A DNA stretch of 45,180 nt from Lachnospiraceae bacterium (GCA_009774395.1 VSNQ01000018.1:1-45180); one strand, 5' to 3'. Positions 7,080-15,571 are shown, numbered from the stretch's first letter. Notes: generated by a model from the letters alone, not told the origin. A program made the numbers and translations.

Positions 7080-9370
7080 AAAAAGTATTTATTAAGTACA
7101 ATCCTTATAAGTTGGAAACAGAGGTGAGGGTTGAAGAAAAAGAAATAGCGCAGAATAGCAGACTTAGAGAAAAAATAACTGAACCAGATTCAAGACTTCA
7201 GGACTGGGTTGAAGAATTGCCAAAGATTTTGATTGAAGAATATAATGACACAGATTTTGATATTCTATTTCATGGCACACTGTTGGATTATGAAGATTTG
7301 ACAGATGTATTTACGGCTGCTTTTGAGAGGGGAGAATTGACAGTAAAACTTGACCGAATACCAGCAAAAGAGGTTTCTGATAAAGAGGAGAAGATTGATC
7401 ATGTATTCGAGAAAATTCAACAGGGACCATTTGATGAACTGCGAGATAAGGATATAGTAAGTGCGTTCCAGAATGCAAAGAGCAGTGATTTTGAAATATG
7501 TGTTGTAGCGACAATGAGTGCAGGAAAATCAACACTGATTAATTCAATGCTCGGTACAAAGCTGATGCCGTCAAAACAGGAAGCATGTACGGCTATCATT
7601 ACGAGAATTAAAGATATGCCAAATAGTACTGCATGGCAGGCAGAGGTTTATGATAAAGCGCACAAATTGATTGAATCACATGAAGAATTAACATATTCAA
7701 CGATGGAACGCTTAAATGGTGATAAGAAGGTATCCGTTATTAAGGTAAATGGAAAGATTCCTTTTGTATCATCGGAAGATGTTTCTTTGGTGCTGATTGA
7801 TACGCCGGGGCCCAATAACTCCAGAGATACTGAACATAAAGAGGTACAAGACGAATTTTTAAATGGTTCTTCAAAATCATTGGTTTTATATATTATGGAG
7901 GGTACTTTTGGCAGTGATGATGATAATACTTTGCTGGATCGTGTGGCGAAGAGTATGAAAGTTGGTGGAAAACAGTCAAAAGATAGATTTATCTTTGTTG
8001 TAAATAAAATGGACGCTAGAAAAAAAGAGGACGGAGATACGGCACAGATGCTCGAACGTGTTCGGAAATATTTGGAAGATCACGATATAAAAAATCCGAA
8101 TTTGTTTCCGGCAGCAGCACTTCCGGCACTTGATATTCGTTTGATTTCCAACGGTGCAGAGGTTGATGAATATACTTTGGAGGATACGGAGTATGAGGTA
8201 CGAAAATTAAATAGAAGTGAGAATTTTTATTTTGAAAATTATGCATCTCTTCCTGCAAGTATTCGCGGTAAAATTAATGAACAGCTTTCGGAAGCCAAAA
8301 AAGCGGGAAATGTGAATGAGCAGGCTTTAATACACACAGGCATTGTATCTATAGAAGCGGCTATTCGTCAGTATGTACAAAAATATGCTAAAACTGCTAA
8401 AATCAAGAATATTGTTGATACGTTTAATAAGAAAGTAGAAGAACTTGGTGATGTTGAAAAGCTAAAACGCGAACTTGCTGTAAATGTAGGTAAAAGTAAC
8501 GAGATAGCGGAAAATATTGCTAAGATAAGAAAAAATGTAGATGATGTTAATACTGCAAAAAAATTCAAAGATGCTGTTGATGATGCAGTAGTTCAGGTAA
8601 ATGAAGATGCAAGAGATGTTATAGAGGGAATTGTTCAAAAATATCAGGCTAAAATCAGCAAACGAATAGATGATTTACGTGGAGATGAATTAGATGTGGA
8701 TGAGGCGGAGGATGAGGTCGCAAGATTGGAGAAATTTGCCAAAAAACTTGAGCCTGATTTTCAGAACGAACTTGATGATCTTATAAAAGATAAGCTAATC
8801 GGTACCAGTAATGCACTTTTAAAAGAGTATAAGAAAAAGCTTGCTTCATTAACAGAAGAGATTGACTTAAATGGTTTGACAGGAATAAGTATTGATCCGC
8901 TAAAACTTATGGGGGGCAGTATAACTACAGCAGATGATTTTTCTGTAAGGAAACTTGTTCAATCGAAACAAGTTGAGGATGGAAAGGAATGGGTTGAGAA
9001 TACAGACAAAAAGTGGTGGAAGCCTTGGACATGGTTTCAGGAAAAAGGACATTATCGCACAAAATATAAAACTGTCAAATATATAGATGCTATGACATTG
9101 GCAGAGGAATTTTTAATTCCTATAAAGGATATTGTATACGACAATGGAGAGAATGCTCGTACTTATACTGTAAAGCAGTCTAATCATATTGCCAAACTTT
9201 TTGAGAAAGAGTTTAAGAGATTGGACGATGTTTTAAAAGAAAAACTTTTTGAATTGGAGAATTATGCAACAGATAAAGAAAAAGCTGAAGAGCGTGTTAA
9301 AGAATCAGAATATAAAATAAAATGGCTGGAAGAAATAAAATCCGAGGTTAAATCAATACTTGAAATATAG
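7076..9370 (+). CDS. Dynamin-like GTPase, long form (764 aa)
   Basis: Second dynamin-superfamily GTPase of the operon. Residues ~1-110 form an acidic N-terminal domain; the P-loop TMSAGKST is at 146-153, the G3 motif DTPG at 242-245 and the G4 motif NKMD at 310-313. From about residue 440 to the end it is long, charged and helical (coiled-coil-like stretches at ~470-620 and ~700-764), as expected for a dynamin stalk. A tryptophan-rich patch WWKPWTWF near residue 645 could touch lipid. ATG 7076 overlaps the stop of the preceding gene (ATGA), with GGAGGGG just upstream, so the two proteins are made together. Expected role: GTP-driven assembly on membranes. The next gene starts 12 bases on. The G domain is certain, the cell role unknown. 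Confidence 0.9.
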   Translation: MKKVFIKYNPYKLETEVRVEEKEIAQNSRLREKITEPDSRLQDWVEELPKILIEEYNDTDFDILFHGTLLDYEDLTDVFTAAFERGELTVKLDRIPAKEVSDKEEKIDHVFEKIQQGPFDELRDKDIVSAFQNAKSSDFEICVVATMSAGKSTLINSMLGTKLMPSKQEACTAIITRIKDMPNSTAWQAEVYDKAHKLIESHEELTYSTMERLNGDKKVSVIKVNGKIPFVSSEDVSLVLIDTPGPNNSRDTEHKEVQDEFLNGSSKSLVLYIMEGTFGSDDDNTLLDRVAKSMKVGGKQSKDRFIFVVNKMDARKKEDGDTAQMLERVRKYLEDHDIKNPNLFPAAALPALDIRLISNGAEVDEYTLEDTEYEVRKLNRSENFYFENYASLPASIRGKINEQLSEAKKAGNVNEQALIHTGIVSIEAAIRQYVQKYAKTAKIKNIVDTFNKKVEELGDVEKLKRELAVNVGKSNEIAENIAKIRKNVDDVNTAKKFKDAVDDAVVQVNEDARDVIEGIVQKYQAKISKRIDDLRGDELDVDEAEDEVARLEKFAKKLEPDFQNELDDLIKDKLIGTSNALLKEYKKKLASLTEEIDLNGLTGISIDPLKLMGGSITTADDFSVRKLVQSKQVEDGKEWVENTDKKWWKPWTWFQEKGHYRTKYKTVKYIDAMTLAEEFLIPIKDIVYDNGENARTYTVKQSNHIAKLFEKEFKRLDDVLKEKLFELENYATDKEKAEERVKESEYKIKWLEEIKSEVKSILEI

Positions 9371-9382
9371 GAGGAGAATAAA

Positions 9383-9949
9383 ATGGCATTAACAAATGCA
9401 TTTCATAATGCAGTGACTACTGGAAATATAAGACGCGTTCGTATGATGATGACGGATAGTCTTTTGGTTGATCCATCTTTTAGAGAGTTTAATGAAAGGG
9501 AAAAAGCAGCAGCAACAATGCATGGGTTATATGATGTTCATGACGGCAGAGCATTGGATGAGAATAAAGCCAATTGGAATAAAGATTATATGGACAAGCT
9601 TATGGTTCAGTTAATTGGAAATTTCTCTAAAGAGCGAATTGCACACGTCAAAAATGTAGTGCGGTATTTGTACCCTGTAACGGAAGAAACTTCATATCAT
9701 CATGTCAATCATGCAGAACCCAAGCAAGCTCCTAAAGAATATAAAGATATGAGTTATCAGGAGAAAAAACGTCAGGATCAATTAGATGGCAGGTATTTGG
9801 GAACAGAATTTTTTATGGGTGCTGTAGTTGGCGGTGCAGTCGGTGGCGTTGCGGCATCAATGGCAGGGGTTACGATTGTTGGAGGGGTAATTGTCGGAGC
9901 TGGAGTTGGTGGAATGGTAGGAGCTGTTATAGCAAATGGAGGACACTAA
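9383..9949 (+). CDS. Unknown protein with C-terminal glycine-zipper membrane segment (188 aa)
   Basis: AGGAGG precedes ATG 9383 by the normal distance. Residues 1-100 are helical and charged (for example GNIRRVRMMMTDSLLVDPSF and NWNKDYMDKLMVQLIGNFSK). Residues ~100-140 are a lysine-rich linker. Residues ~145-188 are almost only Gly, Ala, Val, Ile and Met, with GxxxG spacing (GAVVGGAVGGVAASMAGV and on), a glycine-zipper segment that could insert into or line a membrane. There is no signal peptide. The stop touches the ATG of the HerA-like gene (0-base junction). I do not recognise the N-terminal domain. In context it is a candidate membrane anchor or pore-forming part that works with the dynamin pair and the ATPase; this is inference. 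Confidence 0.75.
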   Translation: MALTNAFHNAVTTGNIRRVRMMMTDSLLVDPSFREFNEREKAAATMHGLYDVHDGRALDENKANWNKDYMDKLMVQLIGNFSKERIAHVKNVVRYLYPVTEETSYHHVNHAEPKQAPKEYKDMSYQEKKRQDQLDGRYLGTEFFMGAVVGGAVGGVAASMAGVTIVGGVIVGAGVGGMVGAVIANGGH

Positions 9950-12900
9950 ATGAGCGAAACCCTTATTTTAGGCAAAAAGAACGAAAACGATATGCCCGCC
10001 ATAACAAGCAGACAAGAAATTGTTTCAAAAAATCAATTTAAAAGTAAAGTACCCAGCTATGACACGGTACAAAATGGTTTAGCGGAAGCGAGTAAACTTG
10101 TTGATGATATTGTTCTTAAAAAATATTTGTATAAATTAACTGATTTAGATCTGGTACCATTAGATGAGAGTCTGAAGAAGATTAGTGATATTCGTTTATT
10201 TAAAATTACAGAAATGGTATACCAAAGGAATGAATATTCAACATATAAGTTTGCATCTGTCTTTAATGCGGTTCAGAATTTAAACTGTGGTGTATTTATT
10301 ATATTAGACAGCGACGGAGAAAAAACGGATTTTTATATGGGTGTACGTTCTTTAGATGATAAGAGAACAACAAAATCATTGAAGGATACCTTGAAGAATG
10401 CATTATCGGGACAATTTCCGGGGGTAAAAACAGAAGATTTGCTTGACCCCAAAGCAGAAGCTTTATTAAAAAATATAGCATCAAAGAATATTGCAAGTGT
10501 ATCCTGCGTTGCTAAAAACAAGGATGAAGATTTTAAAGATGATGAAACATTTATTCAAGGACTCGAAAAAATGGCGCTCGCGATGCAGGGACAGCAGTAC
10601 ACGGCAATTGTTTTGGCAAAGAGTACACCTGTAGAACAATTGGAGGCAACCCGACAGGCATATGAAACAATTTATACACAATTATCTCCTTTTGCCAATA
10701 TGCAAATGTCGTATGGGACAAATACAGCATTAAGTGTTTCCGATGCCTTTTCACACGGAAGAACAATTGGTTCTTCTCATGCAACGAATACATCGACACA
10801 GACTGGAAAGAGTTATTCAAATAGTACAAGTGAAAATTCTGCAACGACAAAAACAGATGCATTAGGTGGTCTGGCTAAAAGTCTTGGCACTGCTGCATTG
10901 GGTGTTGCAAGCCTTGTAACAGCACCATTAACGGGAGGAGCAAGTATTGCTGCTGCTGGAGCGATAATGGCTGGGCATATAGGGCTTAGTGCGTTTCAAC
11001 CTAAAAGTACCACAAATGGGAATACAACAACAGAGGTGTACTCAGAAAATAGCGCTAAAACACATGGTGAAACGGATACAGAAAGTGAAAGCACAACAGA
11101 AAATCAAACTCAGACAAAAGGTATGACAACAGGCGCTTCGGATAACTTACAATTAACCTTGCAAAATAAGTCATTGATGAATATTTTACAAAGAATTGAT
11201 CTTCAATTAAAGCGTATTGATGAATGTGAAAGTATTGGAATGTGGGAATGTGCGTCATATTTTCTTTCAGACAGTCAGGAAACAGCAGAGATGGCGGCTG
11301 CAACATATAAAGCATTGATGAAAGGGGAAAAATCAGGTGTCGAAACTTCATCTATAAACTTTTGGGGAAGAAATAATCAGAAGCAGCTTCCTATTTTGCG
11401 TGATTATATTACAAATTTTATTCATCCTGTGTTTAACTATTCGTCTAATACAATTTCGGTTCCAATAACAGCAGCTTCTTTGGTGAGCAGCAATGAGCTT
11501 GCAATTCAAATGGGACTGCCTAGAAAATCAGTATGTGGTTTCCCTGTTATTGAGCACGCAGAGTTTGGCAAAGAGGTTGTTCGATATAATCAGAAACTGC
11601 ATAGTAAAGACTTTTGTCTTGGAAAAGTCTTTACTATGGGAAAAGAAACAGCAACCGAGGTTAAGATGGATTGTAATTCACTAACAATGCATACGTTTGT
11701 TACAGGATCTACGGGATCGGGAAAAAGCAATACTGTTTATGAGATTTTAAATCAATTAAAAAGTATATATAATATACCATTTCTTGTTATTGAGTCTGCT
11801 AAGGGAGAATACAAAAATGTATTTGGGCAGTTTGCGGATGTAAGCATATATGGCACCAATCCAAAGAAAACCAATTTATTGCGGATAAATCCATTCAAAT
11901 TTCCAGGGGATGTTCATGTGTTAGAGCATCTTGACAGATTAGTTGAGATATTTAATGTATGCTGGTCAATGTATGCAGCGATGCCGGCGATCTTAAAAGA
12001 GTCCATAGAAAAAGCATATGTTGCTGCTGGATGGGATTTAGGCAGTTCAGAAAATACCAAAGGTAGTAAATATCCAAATTTTGCGAATTTGCTGGAACAG
12101 ATAGAAATTGTAATCAATGAGTCGAAGTATTCTTCTGACACCAAAGGTGACTATTCTGGTGCATTGCTGACACGTGTTAGATCATTGACAAATGGATTGA
12201 ACGGATTGATTTTCTGTAACGATGATTTGGATGATGAAGACTTATTTGACAAGAGTGTTATTACTGATTTAAGCCGTGTAGGATCAACTGAAACGAAATC
12301 ATTAATTATGGGATTGTTAGTATTAAAGTTAAATGAGTATCGGATGTCATCTGGAAAAGTTAATAGCCCTTTATCACATATTACAGTATTGGAAGAAGCG
12401 CATAATCTTTTGAAAAGGACTTCTGCGGAGCAATCTTCGGAAAGTGCCAATTTATTAGGAAAATCAGTTGAGTTGCTTGCTAATTCAATTGCTGAAATGA
12501 GAACTTATGGAGAGGGATTTATTATAGCCGATCAGTCGCCGGGGTTATTGGATATGTCTGTTATCCGAAATACCAATACAAAGATTATTTTAAGACTGCC
12601 GGATAAAAGTGATCGTGAGTTAGTTGGATATGCTGCTGGTTTGGATGAGGAACAAATAGATGAATTAACGAAGCTAAAAAGAGGTGTAGCTGCTGTATAT
12701 CAAAATGATTGGATTGAACCAGTTCTCGTACAAGTAAACAAATGTAATATTATAGAAAAAGCGTATAATTATGTCAGTGAACCTTCGAGAGATGACTGTG
12801 CTAAAATAAGAGAACAACTTATTAAATTTTTGATTCAAGGCAGAGTGGTTGAAAGGTTAGAGTTTTCAATTGAATATATTGAAAATGGACTTGATACGTT

Positions 12901-13264
12901 GGGATTATCATCGTTAAATTATGAATTTGTGGAAGAACAACTGGCTGAATATAAAGAAACGAATACTCTTTCTGTCTGGAAAGATGAAAATTTTCGAAAA
13001 CTTTCAAGACGTATTACAGATATATTAGGTGTTCGGATGCGAGTTGAGAATAGTGTAGTAACTGCAATAGATAATGATGAGCTTACAGATATGCTAAATA
13101 GAATCGTTTCTCAGGTTATTGATGCTCCTACAGAACAGATAACTATTGCTTTAAGCCAATGTCTTATGAAAGATATGAGTATACAACAGAATGAACTCGA
13201 AGTAAGGGAAAAGATATATCTTAACTGGATTCAGTCTGTCACAGGGAGGAGTTTTAAAGGATGA
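9950..13264 (+). CDS. HerA/FtsK-superfamily ATPase (1104 aa)
   Basis: A large ATPase with a HerA-type (DUF87-like) motor: Walker A GSTGSGKS at 586-593, Walker B LEEAH with acidic residues 815-816, and the later motif region GFIIADQSPGLLDMSVIRNT (~860-880) with an arginine-bearing TNTKIILRLPD. Residues 1-255 resemble the accessory N-terminal half of VirB4/HerA-like ATPases. Between ~257 and 400 lies an unusual insert: a Ser/Thr/Asn-rich stretch, a Gly/Ala hydrophobic segment (~304-350) and a second Ser/Thr-rich stretch. Residues 930-1104 are a helical C-terminal part. HerA motors form hexamers that move DNA or protein and often pair with nucleases. GGAGG lies at 9939-9943, and the 3' end overlaps the toxin gene by ATGA. 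Motor certain, substrate unknown. Confidence 0.88.
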   Translation: MSETLILGKKNENDMPAITSRQEIVSKNQFKSKVPSYDTVQNGLAEASKLVDDIVLKKYLYKLTDLDLVPLDESLKKISDIRLFKITEMVYQRNEYSTYKFASVFNAVQNLNCGVFIILDSDGEKTDFYMGVRSLDDKRTTKSLKDTLKNALSGQFPGVKTEDLLDPKAEALLKNIASKNIASVSCVAKNKDEDFKDDETFIQGLEKMALAMQGQQYTAIVLAKSTPVEQLEATRQAYETIYTQLSPFANMQMSYGTNTALSVSDAFSHGRTIGSSHATNTSTQTGKSYSNSTSENSATTKTDALGGLAKSLGTAALGVASLVTAPLTGGASIAAAGAIMAGHIGLSAFQPKSTTNGNTTTEVYSENSAKTHGETDTESESTTENQTQTKGMTTGASDNLQLTLQNKSLMNILQRIDLQLKRIDECESIGMWECASYFLSDSQETAEMAAATYKALMKGEKSGVETSSINFWGRNNQKQLPILRDYITNFIHPVFNYSSNTISVPITAASLVSSNELAIQMGLPRKSVCGFPVIEHAEFGKEVVRYNQKLHSKDFCLGKVFTMGKETATEVKMDCNSLTMHTFVTGSTGSGKSNTVYEILNQLKSIYNIPFLVIESAKGEYKNVFGQFADVSIYGTNPKKTNLLRINPFKFPGDVHVLEHLDRLVEIFNVCWSMYAAMPAILKESIEKAYVAAGWDLGSSENTKGSKYPNFANLLEQIEIVINESKYSSDTKGDYSGALLTRVRSLTNGLNGLIFCNDDLDDEDLFDKSVITDLSRVGSTETKSLIMGLLVLKLNEYRMSSGKVNSPLSHITVLEEAHNLLKRTSAEQSSESANLLGKSVELLANSIAEMRTYGEGFIIADQSPGLLDMSVIRNTNTKIILRLPDKSDRELVGYAAGLDEEQIDELTKLKRGVAAVYQNDWIEPVLVQVNKCNIIEKAYNYVSEPSRDDCAKIREQLIKFLIQGRVVERLEFSIEYIENGLDTLGLSSLNYEFVEEQLAEYKETNTLSVWKDENFRKLSRRITDILGVRMRVENSVVTAIDNDELTDMLNRIVSQVIDAPTEQITIALSQCLMKDMSIQQNELEVREKIYLNWIQSVTGRSFKG

Positions 13265-13830
13265 TAGGAGATTTAAAGGATGTTAAAGAAGTCCAGACAA
13301 ACAAATTTGCAGAATCATCATTAGGCAAAAAAGCAGAATCACTTTCTATTGATAAAAATATGTCATTTGCAGATAGACCGTTGGCTATTGTATATGATGG
13401 ATGTAAATGCTGCCCGGTTGAAAATGGTGTATGGACTGGTGAACGAGGGGATTCTAAATGGTGTCCGGACAAAAATTACATTCCACAAAAAGCTAATCCT
13501 GATGAAAGGTCATGGGATACTATTTTAAAAAAATATGGGATAGATGGTATTCAATACAAAAATGGGGAACCTGATTTTAGTTGTATTAGTGAAGGAAGGG
13601 TTGAAATTAAGAACTTTTCAGAAGATAGAACAGACAATTTTGATAAAGCAGATATAGAACTGGCAAAACAGCGTGACTGCTCGCCAGCAGAAATAAAGAA
13701 GTGGCGCAAAGAGAATGGATATACTTGGCACGAGTGTAAAGACATGAAAACAATGCAAATGGTTCCTAGTATTATACATAATAATATGTCCCATAGTGGT
13801 GGAATTTCAGAAGCGAAGAAAGGAGCATAA
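13261..13830 (+). CDS. HNH/EndoVII-superfamily toxin nuclease, WHH-like (189 aa)
   Basis: The C-terminal ~70 residues match the toxin nucleases of the HNH/EndoVII group with a WHH-type signature: YTWHECKDMKTMQMVP, with W156, H157 and E158, then H173 and H178 before SGGISEAK. The expected second histidine of WHH is glutamate here. Before it come GIDGIQYKNGEPDF and VEIKNFSEDR, also usual in these toxin tips. Residues 1-90 include a Cys-containing region (CKCCPVENG, SKWCPDKNY). There is no signal peptide and no long delivery domain, unlike most polymorphic toxins. The start overlaps the ATPase stop (ATGA), with GGGAGGA 10 bases upstream, so it is co-translated with the motor. The next gene, 3 bases on, looks like its immunity protein. 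Likely cuts DNA or RNA; the family call is strong, the target unknown. Confidence 0.85.
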   Translation: MIGDLKDVKEVQTNKFAESSLGKKAESLSIDKNMSFADRPLAIVYDGCKCCPVENGVWTGERGDSKWCPDKNYIPQKANPDERSWDTILKKYGIDGIQYKNGEPDFSCISEGRVEIKNFSEDRTDNFDKADIELAKQRDCSPAEIKKWRKENGYTWHECKDMKTMQMVPSIIHNNMSHSGGISEAKKGA

Positions 13831-13833
13831 TTT

Positions 13834-14208
13834 ATGGTGCATGATGTATTTGGCGATATTAATTTTACTGTGGGCTGGAAAATGAGTAAGAGCATTGTAT
13901 TATTCGGACATTCATACACAGTTACAGTAAAATTACAGGCATATTTTGAAGAAGATGGTATTACAAAAGAGCAGGAAAATGCTTATATTAATTTTATCAA
14001 TACTGAAGAAATAAAAATGGATTGTATTGAAAAATTGCTAAAAGAGTATTCGAATTCCGCAGAATTACGATTTATACCTAAAACGTTATTAATTGATAGA
14101 GATGGATCATATGCATTATTATTTGATGATAATGATAATCCTGATGACGGAATTGCAGTATGTCTTGTTCCAGAAGAAAAAATTATATCTCAAGATGAGT
14201 ATTTGTAA
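13834..14208 (+). CDS. Probable immunity protein, DUF6985-like (124 aa)
   Basis: An acidic 124-residue protein starting 3 bases after the toxin stop, with AAAGGAG at the end of the toxin gene. Its opening (a short beta-rich stretch with GHSYTVTVKLQAYFEEDGIT, then KEQENAYINF) and its DRDGSYALLFDDNDNPDDGI segment recall DUF6985 proteins, which often lie next to polymorphic toxins. The high acidic content suits binding to a basic nuclease. It is the last gene of the operon; a truncated repeat element B follows. The role as antidote to the WHH-like nuclease is inferred from position and family; the DUF assignment is from memory of the pattern and is moderately sure. Confidence 0.65.
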   Translation: MVHDVFGDINFTVGWKMSKSIVLFGHSYTVTVKLQAYFEEDGITKEQENAYINFINTEEIKMDCIEKLLKEYSNSAELRFIPKTLLIDRDGSYALLFDDNDNPDDGIAVCLVPEEKIISQDEYL

Positions 14209-14231
14209 GAGATATTAAGGGAATTTCAAAG

Positions 14232-14310
14232 AAAGGGCTGTCGGAAAATGTAGTTTATTTTCAACATATTGTTTCATTCTTAAATAATTTAAACTATATA
14301 TTGGGAAAAT
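14232..14310 (+). repeat. Inverted-repeat element B, copy 2, right end missing
   Basis: AAAGGGCTGTCGGAAAATG at 14232 matches the left end of copy 1 (2506), and ACTATATATTG follows at a similar distance in both. No right-hand inverted end is found. The rest of 14311-14544 holds no gene I can support. Confidence 0.5.
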
Positions 14311-14544
14311 GGTATTATATTGTAAATCTTATTGATGTGCAGTATAATAAAATTGTGTGCAGAAGTTAAAGATAAAACGATTAATATCTGAAACTTTTTA
14401 GTGCAATTACTTATTTGTAAAAGCTTAAAGTTTCAATGATATACCATAAGAGTGTAAACAGTTTACATATACGTGTATCCATTACCATATACACCGCTTT
14501 CCTATATCAGATAAATCAAATAATGCAGAAAGCAAAAAAATATG

Positions 14545-14573
14545 GGAGAACCTTTTACGGGTTCTCCTATTTT
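14545..14573 (+). terminator. Strong hairpin with T-run upstream of the DUF932 gene
   Basis: GGAGAACC (14545-14552) and GGTTCTCC (14560-14567) form a perfect 8-bp stem with a 7-base loop, followed by TATTTTT. It is either a terminator for the upstream operon or a leader hairpin of the DUF932 fragment, whose start lies 100 bases on. Confidence 0.65.
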
Positions 14574-14676
14574 TACGCCGACAGGTCAGATAAGTAATCG
14601 GAAGCATCGTATAACATTTAGTAACAGCCCACAGCATATGAAACACAACCAACCAACGCAAAAGGAGGAAAAATTT

Positions 14677-15099
14677 ATGGCAGCAAATGTAGAAACAATG
14701 TTTTACACAAGAGAGAAACCGTGGCACGGATTAGGCACAAGAGTGGAGGAAGCACCTGCATCCGCGGATGCGCTGCGTTTGGCAGGGCTGGACTGGCAGG
14801 TGATACAGGAGCCGATTTTTACAGATAATGGAGAACTGATATCCGGCTACAAAGTCAATGTCAGGGACAGTGACAGAAAAGTGCTTGGCGTGGTCAGTGA
14901 CCGCTACAAGCTTGTGCAGAATCAGGAAGCATTTTCCTTTACGGATACGCTGCTTGGAAATGGTGTGCGCTACGAAACAGCAGGCTCATTACAGGAAGGG
15001 CGGAAAGTGTGGCTGCTTGCACGTCTGCCGAGGGAATACATTATTTCTGGTGAACAGATTTCTCCGTACGCACAAGATAAACAGTGTTGCGCAATATAA
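14677..15099 (+). pseudogene. DUF932 protein, truncated (N-terminal ~130 of ~320 residues)
   Basis: The start is typical of the DUF932 / phage-plasmid-like TIGR03299 family: MAANVETMFYTREKPWHGLG, then VSDRYKLVQNQEAFSF and ARLPREYIISGEQISPY. AAAGGAGGA (14661-14669) precedes ATG 14677. The family normally runs to about 320 residues. Here homology stops at SPY (about 15066) and nine unrelated codons lead to a stop at 15099. These genes belong to conjugative and integrative elements of Firmicutes, so this is a remnant cut when the accessory block joined the chromosome. The promoter of the ffh operon begins ~70 bases later. Family and truncation are clear; the protein, if made, is unlikely to work. 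Confidence 0.85.
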
Positions 15100-15136
15100 C
15101 CCTAACACAAAATTCCCCCTTGTAAAGAAAAAATAC

Positions 15137-15165
15137 TTGACACCTTACTTAATCTATGATATCTT
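15137..15165 (+). promoter_or_regulatory. Promoter of the ylxM-ffh operon
   Basis: TTGACA (15137-15142), a 17-base spacer and TATCTT (15160-15165) form a near-consensus housekeeping promoter 39 bases before the ylxM start. It sits just inside the core side of the mobile-element junction, so the operon kept its promoter. Confidence 0.8.
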
Positions 15166-15203
15166 CTAATAGTCGTTTGCATATTTGAAAGCGGAGGAAT
15201 GCT

Positions 15204-15566
15204 TTGGAAACGGATTTAATCAAGAATATTCCCAATGAAAATAAAGCAGGTCTTGCAAAATTGGAATATAAGGGGATGCTGTTTGACTTTTACGGAGAAT
15301 TGCTCACACAGCATCAAAGAAAGGTGTATGAGGATGCAGTGCTGAATGATCTTTCTTTAAGTGAGATAGCAGATGAACAAGGAATTAGCAGACAGGGCGT
15401 ACATGATCTTGTGAAGCGATGTGATAAAATTTTGGATTCATATGAACAGAAATTACATCTTGTAACGCGATTTGCGCGCATAAAGGATAAGATACAGCGC
15501 ATTAATATGCTGACTGACAATGAAGAAATCCGGCAATTGTCAAATGAGATTATAAAGGAGCTTTGA
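15204..15566 (+). CDS. ylxM: YlxM-family HTH protein (SRP-associated)
   Basis: A 120-residue UPF0122/YlxM protein. It has a sigma-70 region-4-like helix-turn-helix: LLTQHQRKVYEDAVLNDLSL, SEIADEQGISRQGVHDLVKR (residues ~33-75), then a helical tail. YlxM proteins are encoded next to ffh and are thought to modulate the signal recognition particle. The start is TTG 15204, set by GGAGG at 15193-15197; an ATG at 15199 is out of frame. The gene ends 5 bases before the ffh start, so the two are co-expressed from the promoter at 15137. Length fits the family. Confidence 0.92.
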   Translation: METDLIKNIPNENKAGLAKLEYKGMLFDFYGELLTQHQRKVYEDAVLNDLSLSEIADEQGISRQGVHDLVKRCDKILDSYEQKLHLVTRFARIKDKIQRINMLTDNEEIRQLSNEIIKEL

Positions 15567-15571
15567 ACCTG

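Noticed and set aside
14858..15169. 103-codon frame overlapping the DUF932 fragment
   Set aside because: It is a shifted frame of the recognisable DUF932 sequence.
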